Of a stretch of DNA of 7,511 nt, positions 1 to 4,124 are shown one piece after another. The translations under genes and the position numbers were made by a program. The notes under the pieces are model-generated. The model ran no database searches. It saw nothing but the letters and a program-made list of their open reading frames with translations, and was not told the DNA's origin. This stretch comes from CAYUUR01 sp964510235 (GTDB lineage: Bacteria > Patescibacteriota > Saccharimonadia > Saccharimonadales > CAYUUR01): assembly GCA_964510235.1 (NCBI GenBank), contig CAZEBF010000029.1, positions 1-7,511 of the forward strand, read 5' to 3'. Position 1 is the stretch's first letter; every line of letters begins with the position of its first letter.

Positions 1-2
1 TT

Positions 3-78
3 TGGTGGGGGTGGAAAGAATTGAACTTTCGACCAATCGGTTATGAGCCGACTGCTCTAACCACTGAGCTACACCCCC
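3..78 (-). tRNA. tRNA with CAU anticodon (elongator Met, or possibly Ile2)
   Basis: Read on the minus strand, this folds into a complete cloverleaf. It has a 7-bp acceptor stem (GGGGGTG with CACCCCC), a GCTC/GAGC D stem, and a 5-bp anticodon stem (GTCGG/CCGAT, closing G-U) around a CTCATAA loop with anticodon CAT. A short variable loop is followed by a T arm GAAAG-TTCAATT-CTTTC, discriminator A and an encoded CCA (positions 3-5). Base pair 1-72 is a normal G-C, whereas bacterial initiators have a mismatch there, and the anticodon stem lacks the three consecutive G-C pairs of initiators. It is therefore not tRNA-fMet. Elongator Met is most likely, but a CAU tRNA modified by TilS to read AUA (tRNA-Ile2) cannot be excluded by eye. 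The upstream neighbour on the same strand ends at 220. Confidence 0.95.
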
Positions 79-82
79 TAAT

Positions 83-108
83 AAGAGACAAACCTGCGGT
101 TTTTCTCT
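83..108 (-). other. Hairpin directly upstream of the tRNA 5' end
   Basis: AAGAGA (83-88) pairs with TCTCTT (103-108) and AAACC (90-94) with GGTTT (98-102). This gives an 11-bp stem with one bulged base (89) and a TGC loop. On the minus strand it ends four bases before the mature tRNA 5' end, within the tRNA leader. No T-run follows it, so it does not look like an intrinsic terminator. It may be a leader structure near the RNase P site or chance pairing. Confidence 0.4.
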
Positions 109-113
109 TCGCG

Positions 114-140
114 CCGGCAAAATGGAATACATTTTGGCGG
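114..140. other. Second hairpin in the tRNA leader / intergenic region
   Basis: CAAAATG (118-124) and CATTTTG (130-136) are perfect complements around a GAATA loop, and the stem extends by three G-C pairs after one mismatch (114-116 with 138-140). It lies between the flavin reductase stop (220) and the tRNA. No U-tract follows on either strand, so a terminator role is weakly supported. The rest of 79-219 shows no gene. Confidence 0.35.
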
Positions 141-180
141 GCTGCTCTTTTCCCTTCGGCGGGGTAAAAGTAACGGGGGT

Positions 181-189
181 AGTATAACA
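181..189 (-). promoter_or_regulatory. Possible extended -10 promoter for the tRNA
   Basis: The minus strand reads TG-T-TATACT, an extended -10 element, with no good -35 seen upstream. It would start transcription near 174 and give a leader of roughly 95 bases before the tRNA. It lies just after the flavin reductase stop codon. The alternative is read-through transcription from that gene. Confidence 0.35.
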
Positions 190-219
190 GATGACAATGC
201 TGTTTTGTATTGCTTCTGT

Positions 220-792
220 TTATTTATCAGTGCTTCGAGCCTGCGCTAGTAGCTTGGCCCACCAGGTAAGGTTTTCTACTAGGCCGTCTAGTTTGCCCTT
301 CACGTTTTCTGCTCTTAGTGAACCGTCTTCTTTGATTGCGCTCCATGGCTCTATTACCGCCACAACATTGGCCGGTAGTGGCACCATATTGAGCTTGGCG
401 GTTACGTTCACTAGTTGCTCAATCGAACGCGCCGCACCATAGGTTCCGTAGCCAAAGAAGGCTACCGGTTTGCGAGCCCACTCGTGATAGAGTGTATCAA
501 TTGCGTTTTTGAGTGGCGCCGGATAGCCATTGTTATACTCTGCGGTTACAAACACATAGCCATCATAGCTAGCAATCTTTTTACTCCAAGCCTTGGTGCG
601 CTCCTTTTCATACATACCAGAGGCCGGTGAATGTTCTTCTTCCAGAAATGGTAGGTTTTCCTCTGCTAAATCAATCAGCTCAAAGCTTACTTCTGGATAG
701 TCTTTAACCTGATCCATGAACCATTTGGCAAAGACAGGGCCCATGCGGGAAGGGCGAGTAGTACTGGTGATAACGGCGATTTTTAGACTCAT
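220..792 (-). CDS. NAD(P)H-dependent FMN reductase family flavoprotein
   Basis: A 190-residue flavodoxin-fold protein of the NADPH-dependent FMN/quinone/azo-reductase family (FMN_red), which is about 180-200 residues, so it is full length. The N-terminal strand runs into the FMN phosphate-binding loop STTRPSRMG (about residues 10-17). The second hallmark is AEYNNGYP followed by LKNAIDTLYHEW (84-105), equivalent to the family's PEYN-x-x-xP-LKNAID segment that binds the isoalloxazine ring. GYGTYGAAR (114-122) forms the third flavin-contacting loop. It has no signal peptide and is cytosolic. The ATG is supported by a GGAG Shine-Dalgarno six bases upstream and by a good promoter. It is transcribed away from an HxlR regulator, an arrangement like the YodB-controlled azoreductase/quinone reductase genes of Bacillus. 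This suggests two-electron reduction of quinones or other electrophiles under redox control. The substrate is not determinable from sequence. Confidence 0.93.
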   Translation of the reverse strand: MSLKIAVITSTTRPSRMGPVFAKWFMDQVKDYPEVSFELIDLAEENLPFLEEEHSPASGMYEKERTKAWSKKIASYDGYVFVTAEYNNGYPAPLKNAIDTLYHEWARKPVAFFGYGTYGAARSIEQLVNVTAKLNMVPLPANVVAVIEPWSAIKEDGSLRAENVKGKLDGLVENLTWWAKLLAQARSTDK

Positions 793-798
793 GTTGTG

Positions 799-802
799 CT
801 CC
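799..802 (-). promoter_or_regulatory. Shine-Dalgarno of the flavin reductase
   Basis: GGAG on the minus strand, six bases before the ATG at 792. It is one of only two convincing Shine-Dalgarno sites in the window and fixes this start. Confidence 0.75.
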
Positions 803-821
803 GATAGTGTTGTTAACGTGT

Positions 822-861
822 TACTTTACCTAGTATAGTTACTAACTTTATTTTGTAAAGT
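822..861. promoter_or_regulatory. Candidate HxlR operator region (nested inverted repeats)
   Basis: Three symmetric elements are packed in 40 bp. TACT-N6-AGTA spans 822-835. TAGTA-tagt-TACTA spans 831-844. ACTTTA-ttttg-TAAAGT spans 845-861. A further ACTTTAC at 823-829 repeats the left arm of the last element exactly 22 bp (two helical turns) upstream. TACT...AGTA resembles the operator form I recall for YodB/CatR-type HxlR proteins. The elements cover the -35 and -10 of the minus-strand reductase promoter and a possible plus-strand -10 (834-839), so binding would be expected to repress both genes. Binding itself is inference. Confidence 0.55.
832..859 (-). promoter_or_regulatory. Promoter of the flavin reductase gene
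   Basis: On the minus strand TTTACA (854-859, five of six matches to TTGACA) is followed after 16 bases by TATACT (832-837, close to TATAAT). Transcription should begin near 825, giving a leader of about 32 bases that contains the GGAG site. Both hexamers overlap the palindromes assigned to the divergent HxlR regulator. Confidence 0.65.
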
Positions 862-879
862 CGCATTATGATTTATACT
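853..879 (+). promoter_or_regulatory. Probable promoter of the hxlR-type gene, leaderless
   Basis: TATACT (874-879) ends six bases before the ATG at 886, so transcription would begin at or next to the A of the start codon. An upstream TTGTAA (853-858) is a short-spaced (15 bp) -35 candidate. No Shine-Dalgarno precedes either possible ATG. An alternative promoter is TTGTTA (810-815) with TATAGT (834-839), spacing 18, starting near 846 and suiting the ATG at 868. Confidence 0.5.
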
Positions 880-885
880 GATCAC

Positions 886-1200
886 ATGAAAACATCAACC
901 GATTGCGACAGTTCGTGTCTAGAAAGTACGCTGGGTATCCTGGGCGACAAGTGGACACCGCTACTACTGCACGCCTTGACCGATGAGCCTCACTCGTTCT
1001 GTGAAATCGAGAGTTTGCTTGAAGGCATTAGCCCGCGCACTCTCAGCCAGCGACTAGAAAAGCTGGTCATTGAAGGCATAATTACTAAGAATATGTACTG
1101 CGAACATCCGCCAAGATACAAGTATGGACTAACCCCAAAAGGGGAGGCCCTACGTGGCGTTCTCAACCAAATGTCTGATTGGGGCGCTAAGTACGCCTAA
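886..1200 (+). CDS. HxlR-family winged-helix transcriptional regulator
   Basis: A 104-residue DNA-binding protein covering the whole HxlR domain (family usually 100-120). The sequence shows the signature LGDKWTPLLL (19-28) opening the first core helix, the helix-turn-helix from FCEIESLL through GISPRTLSQRLEKL (about 42-66), and the wing PPRYKYGLTPKG (about 79-90). Two cysteines near the N-terminus (Cys7 and Cys11) precede the core. Cys7 sits where YodB-type regulators carry their redox-sensing thiol, so thiol-based sensing of quinones, aldehydes or disulfide stress is plausible but inferred. An in-frame ATG at 868 would add six residues. I prefer 886 because Cys7 then matches the family spacing and because TATACT lies six bases upstream, as at crtI. 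It is divergent from the flavin reductase, its likely target together with itself. Confidence 0.92.
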   Translation: MKTSTDCDSSCLESTLGILGDKWTPLLLHALTDEPHSFCEIESLLEGISPRTLSQRLEKLVIEGIITKNMYCEHPPRYKYGLTPKGEALRGVLNQMSDWGAKYA

Positions 1201-1221
1201 AGTTTACTATTACTTAGCTTG

Positions 1222-2160
1222 TTAAGCTTTATCTAGAACATCGAGCAACTTGTCTGTACTGCGTGCTGCCATCAGCTCTTCTCTGAGTTCTTTGGCGTTG
1301 GCAAAGCCGTTGATATAGACCTTACAAAATTTGTTAAGCGTTACTACCCGTCGCTCATCGTTGCGCCAGGTGTTAGCAAACAAAGCAACATGCTGGCGGT
1401 ACAGCGCTATCTTTTGTTCTTTGGTTTGATCAGCCCACGGCGAGCTTTTACTAAAGGTGTACGGATCGTCAAAGATACCACGACCAATCATAATGCCGTC
1501 GAGTTTGTACTGCTCTGCTAATTCGGTTCCGTGTGCTCTGTTCTGCACATCGCCGTTTCCAACTAATAACGTAGCGGGGGATAGTGCATCACGCAACTCT
1601 CTGATAGGCACAATATCATCCCAATGGGCCGGAACTTTGGACATTTCTTTGGTTGTACGTGTATGTATAGTTAACATGTTAAGCTTATGCTTAAGTAAGA
1701 ATTCATGCCACGTAAAATCAATCTTACTTAAGCCCAGACGAGTTTTGACGGACACGGGGAAGTCTTCCCCGGCTGCATCAGAGGTCGCGGCTATCAACTC
1801 CCCTGCTAGTCCCCTATTATCAATTAGCGCCGAGCAGCAGCCGTTCTTGAGCACAGCCTTATCTGGGCAACCCATGTTGATATCCACCCCGACAAAGCCC
1901 ATCTCTTTGAGCTCTTTGGTGGTTTTGTAGTAATTCTCGGGGTTTTTGCCCCAGATTTGCGCAATAACCGGGCCTTCGTTGGCGGCCAGCTTGAGTTTTG
2001 GTAGTAGCTTTTCCCTGCCCGGGCTTTGTAAGCCATCAACATTCACAAACTCTGTCATATACAGATCAGCTGGTGCGCACTCATGCACAATCTGCCGAAA
2101 GACCACGTCGGTAACGTCGTCCATGGGCGCAAGTACAAAGAATGGCTTTGGCAAGTTCAT
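1222..2160 (-). CDS. dus: tRNA-dihydrouridine synthase (Dus family)
   Basis: A 312-residue FMN enzyme that reduces specific uridines of the tRNA D loop to dihydrouridine with NADPH. The length is normal for the family. The TIM barrel begins with LAPMDDVTD (10-18), the FMN-binding segment. QIWG (68-71) and DINMGCP (93-99) follow, the latter with the catalytic cysteine Cys98. Lys139 in VKTRLG and His166 in TIHTRT are the conserved flavin/uridine contacts. GNGD (201-204) and MIGRG (224-228) bind the FMN phosphate. The C-terminal helical tRNA-recognition domain includes the KFCKVYINGF segment. Every key residue is present, so it should be active. The exact Dus subclass and target position are uncertain. 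It has no Shine-Dalgarno and starts 34 bases after the upstream hypothetical gene, so they are probably cotranscribed. It converges on the hxlR-type gene with a 21-base gap and no strong terminator. Confidence 0.95.
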   Translation of the reverse strand: MNLPKPFFVLAPMDDVTDVVFRQIVHECAPADLYMTEFVNVDGLQSPGREKLLPKLKLAANEGPVIAQIWGKNPENYYKTTKELKEMGFVGVDINMGCPDKAVLKNGCCSALIDNRGLAGELIAATSDAAGEDFPVSVKTRLGLSKIDFTWHEFLLKHKLNMLTIHTRTTKEMSKVPAHWDDIVPIRELRDALSPATLLVGNGDVQNRAHGTELAEQYKLDGIMIGRGIFDDPYTFSKSSPWADQTKEQKIALYRQHVALFANTWRNDERRVVTLNKFCKVYINGFANAKELREELMAARSTDKLLDVLDKA

Positions 2161-2194
2161 AAGGCTATATCATGCCGTAAACAACGCGTTTTGT

Positions 2195-2581
2195 CTAGGC
2201 TGCTGGGCTTCTGCGGCGCGATGAAGGTTTGGGTGGAGAAATCCCGTATAGATCTACGCTTGGTGGTAGCTTGTCTAGCTCTGCCCTGACCGCAGCCGGC
2301 CCAGAAAGCTTAACCGGTTCGGCTTCTAACACCTCATCGACTGCTGGTGATTCAGGTTTTTGCAGTTGTCTCGGTTGATCTAAAGCTACTTTAAGCTGTT
2401 CTGTATCTCTTTCGCTGCGCAGGTCAGCCATCAGTTCCTGTGTAGCATATGGATTGGTTGGCGGAGTTACCTTACGCTCTTCGACTACTCGTTGGGCCGC
2501 TTCGGCCGCCTCTGCATCGAACTGATTAAAGAGATCGCCTTGTGTTACTTCTGACTGAGGATTGGGTGTTTCACCGCTCAT
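2195..2581 (-). CDS. Hypothetical protein, probably disordered
   Basis: A 128-residue protein that I do not recognise. It is rich in Glu, Ala, Pro, Gln and Asp, has no cysteine, and shows no membrane segment or signal peptide. An acidic alanine-rich helix is likely around 21-36 (FDAEAAEAAQRVVEE). The middle is proline-punctuated and probably unstructured, and the C-terminus turns basic (PPKPSSRRRSPAA), which could contact RNA, DNA or ribosomes. It lies 40 bases after the crtEb-like stop and 34 before dus, so it may belong to either unit. A TATGCT -10-like element 12 bases upstream of the ATG could give it its own near-leaderless start, and no Shine-Dalgarno is seen. Coding status rests on an uninterrupted frame filling the gap between two genes on the same strand, with typical hydrophilic composition. 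Confidence 0.7.
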   Translation of the reverse strand: MSGETPNPQSEVTQGDLFNQFDAEAAEAAQRVVEERKVTPPTNPYATQELMADLRSERDTEQLKVALDQPRQLQKPESPAVDEVLEAEPVKLSGPAAVRAELDKLPPSVDLYGISPPKPSSRRRSPAA

Positions 2582-2621
2582 AGCCGTAAGATTAGCATAA
2601 GTACGATTATTTTACAACATC

Positions 2622-3527
2622 CTACAGAGGCAAACGGTCAAAGCCGAAGAGTAGCGCCCATGTGAGAATGAAGCCACTGAGGTAGTTGTAGTACAAAAAC
2701 TGATCCCAAGCTTTGCCAAAGATTGGTGCGGTGTCATTGTTCCGATACGGCAACGTATAGGCTACCATCACCACGTAAGGCGTTAGTAATACCGACACTA
2801 GTAAGGCACTCCAGCCGTAAAAGACTACTGGGAGAATGGCCGCAATGATATAGCCGGTCAGCACCATGACGATAGTCTTACTGGCACCAAGCTTGGTAGC
2901 AACAGATGCGATGCCGGCTTCACGGTCTGGCTTGATGTCTTGAATAGCACCAAAAGCGTGGTTAGCCATCACCCAGACAAAAAAGGCAATGTAGGCCGGA
3001 ATGTACAAATTATCAGCGCCAATCAGCAATCCACCGTAAATAAACGGCGAGGTGTAATGAAAACTAGATGTAAACGAATCGACGAGAGGAATCTCTTTGA
3101 ACCGCAAGCCCTTTTGACTGTATGCCACTACCATAAACAACATCAGTATCAGCCACAGATTGGCGGCCATATTGCCTACTACAAACAGCCAGATCAAAAG
3201 CGGAATATTGACAACAAATATCCACTTCCAGAGTGTTGGATGCTTGGTTTTGGCTAGTACTGACCCGTCCACGCCAGTTTTGCGCGGGTTCAGAATATCT
3301 GATTCGTAGTCGTAGATGTCATTAATGCCGTACATCATCAGGTTGTAGCCAAAGGCAAAGAACAGCACACCCACTGCTAGTGTCCAGTCGACCAAACCGG
3401 CAATGATAAAGTAGCTTGCCACAAATGGTGCGCTGGTATTGACCCACCAAAAAGGCCTCGACACCACCAGAATCTCTTTCAAAGTCATGCTAGTCTTGCT
3501 TGGCTTTTTCTTGCGGGCGGCTGACAT
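2622..3527 (-). CDS. crtEb: UbiA-family prenyltransferase, lycopene elongase (CrtEb-like)
   Basis: A 301-residue polytopic membrane enzyme of the UbiA superfamily. The first Mg-diphosphate motif is NDIYDYESD (69-77) and the second DIKPDREAG (197-205). Seven to nine hydrophobic segments surround them. The N-terminal SRPFWWVNT (23-31) and the loop LRFKEIPLVDSFTSSFHY (141-158) resemble actinobacterial and haloarchaeal lycopene elongases, which add C5 units from DMAPP to both ends of lycopene to make acyclic C50 carotenoids. Its position after crtYc and crtYd supports this over menaquinone, heme or chlorophyll roles. The first ATG overlaps crtYd by 38 bases and encodes a lysine-rich extension. 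A second ATG at 3488, one base after the crtYd stop, would begin MTLKEIL and is a reasonable alternative. Neither has a good Shine-Dalgarno. Product specificity (elongase versus elongase/hydratase) is inferred. Confidence 0.85.
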   Translation of the reverse strand: MSAARKKKPSKTSMTLKEILVVSRPFWWVNTSAPFVASYFIIAGLVDWTLAVGVLFFAFGYNLMMYGINDIYDYESDILNPRKTGVDGSVLAKTKHPTLWKWIFVVNIPLLIWLFVVGNMAANLWLILMLFMVVAYSQKGLRFKEIPLVDSFTSSFHYTSPFIYGGLLIGADNLYIPAYIAFFVWVMANHAFGAIQDIKPDREAGIASVATKLGASKTIVMVLTGYIIAAILPVVFYGWSALLVSVLLTPYVVMVAYTLPYRNNDTAPIFGKAWDQFLYYNYLSGFILTWALLFGFDRLPL

Positions 3528-3804
3528 ACTTCAGAACCGATCCAATCCCGATAACCGCAGCTATCGTGTAGTTAAAATCTTCTATTGGAGCGTACCATAA
3601 CTTGACGCCTGAGGTCAGGCTAAAGTCGTACCAAACAATCGGCAGCCCCGTAAATAATTGATCAAACACGGCTGTGAAGCCCAGCATAATACCAAGCACG
3701 ATCCAAAAGTCCCTAGTCTTTACAACCTTCGTCTTGAGCACCACCAAATCGAGCAGCAAAACAAATACCAAAAAAGGAATGGCTAGGCCGAAGTACGTGA
3801 ACAT
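3490..3804 (-). CDS. crtYd: Carotenoid (lycopene/C50) cyclase subunit CrtYd/CrtYf type
   Basis: A 104-residue membrane protein, the second half of the heterodimeric lycopene cyclase family (the two halves are fused in haloarchaea and fungi). It has three hydrophobic segments (about 4-22, 33-49, 78-93), the FDQL segment (47-50) and the acidic motif APIEDF (72-77), corresponding to the conserved P-x-E-[DE] motif of the cyclase repeat. With crtYc it should close the end rings of lycopene or, given the adjacent elongase, of a C50 carotenoid. The frame is open further upstream to 3960, but that part only overlaps crtYc and lacks cyclase features. The start at 3804 has a perfect GGAGG five bases before it and lies 22 bases inside the end of crtYc, indicating translational coupling. 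Ring type (beta, gamma or epsilon) cannot be read from sequence. Confidence 0.87.
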   Translation of the reverse strand: MFTYFGLAIPFLVFVLLLDLVVLKTKVVKTRDFWIVLGIMLGFTAVFDQLFTGLPIVWYDFSLTSGVKLWYAPIEDFNYTIAAVIGIGSVLKYVSRPQEKAKQD

Positions 3805-4103
3805 TGCTGCCTCCATCGCCAAAGTAAGAGCGTTTGATAGCCTAGTAATGTCAGAAACAAGAACTCTTCGATCGGCATGTTTGGCGAGTAGACATAGATA
3901 CCGGTGACCCACGCCGGATTGGTAGCAATCACTCCGGCTGCAATATTGACAATATCCCACACCAAGAAGAATACGAGATTAACCGCAAGAATTAGTGCCG
4001 TCTTGCGCGGGTCCCACCACCAAGCCAGCTTCTTTTGATAGTCAAGAAAAGCCAGCCCACCAAGCGAGAAAAGTAACACACAGATATAGGCGTACTGTTG
4101 CAT
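3783..4103 (-). CDS. crtYc: Carotenoid (lycopene/C50) cyclase subunit CrtYc/CrtYe type
   Basis: A 106-residue membrane protein, the first half of the heterodimeric carotenoid cyclase. Predicted membrane segments lie at about 5-20, 35-57 and 80-95. Family landmarks are the tryptophan-rich WWWDPRKT stretch (28-35), LVWDIVNI (47-54) and the motif PNMPIEEFLF (74-83), whose paired glutamates (Glu79, Glu80) match the conserved P-x-E-E of this cyclase domain. Size agrees with actinobacterial CrtYc/CrtYe (about 100-130). It is the first gene of the minus-strand carotenoid operon, overlaps crtYd by 22 bases, and is divergent from crtI across 21 bp. A consensus TATAAT ends seven bases before the ATG, so the mRNA should be leaderless or nearly so. 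It probably acts only as a complex with CrtYd in the cytoplasmic membrane. Confidence 0.87.
   Translation of the reverse strand: MQQYAYICVLLFSLGGLAFLDYQKKLAWWWDPRKTALILAVNLVFFLVWDIVNIAAGVIATNPAWVTGIYVYSPNMPIEEFLFLTLLGYQTLLLWRWRQQCSRTSA
3810..3814 (-). promoter_or_regulatory. Shine-Dalgarno deciding the crtYd start
   Basis: GGAGG on the minus strand, five bases before the ATG at 3804 and inside the 3' end of crtYc. It selects this start over the open frame further upstream and over the in-frame ATG at 3816. Confidence 0.8.
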
Positions 4104-4124
4104 ACCTTGTATTATACCTATCAG
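4104..4124. promoter_or_regulatory. 21-bp divergent crt promoter with overlapping -10 boxes
   Basis: This is the entire gap between the crtYc ATG (4103, minus) and the crtI ATG (4125, plus). The minus strand carries a perfect TATAAT at 4111-4116, seven bases from the crtYc start. The plus strand carries TATACC at 4113-4118, six bases from the crtI ATG (or TATTAT at 4110-4115). The two -10 elements occupy largely the same base pairs. There is no room for a 5' UTR or Shine-Dalgarno on either side, and any -35 elements must lie inside the opposite coding region, where I see only weak candidates. RNA polymerase should be able to occupy only one direction at a time. Confidence 0.6.

Noticed and set aside
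868..885. Upstream ATG for the HxlR regulator
   Set aside because: Possible, but it has no Shine-Dalgarno, moves the N-terminal cysteine away from its usual position, and the -10 TATACT lies inside it. Kept only as an alternative.
1211..1230. Terminator between hxlR and dus (AGCTT-GTT-AAGCT)
   Set aside because: Only a five-pair, AT-rich stem overlapping the dus stop, without a clear U-tract on either strand.
220..1260. Shared ARSTDK near the C-termini of the flavin reductase and Dus
   Set aside because: The DNA encoding the two differs and the proteins are unrelated folds, so it is coincidence.
1457..1930. 157-codon open frame antisense to dus
   Set aside because: It is opposite a gene with every catalytic motif intact and its translation resembles no family. 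It is a shadow frame, as are those at 1824-2042 (-), 1946-2224 (+) and 2083-2289 (+).
3805..3960. N-terminal extension of the crtYd frame up to an ATG-like start at 3960
   Set aside because: The extra 52 residues are Cys/Arg-rich, overlap crtYc in another frame and lack membrane character. A perfect GGAGG marks the start at 3804.
4098..4124. TTG start for crtI adding nine residues
   Set aside because: It would overlap the crtYc start codon. The ATG at 4125 leads directly into the FAD fold and has a well-placed -10.
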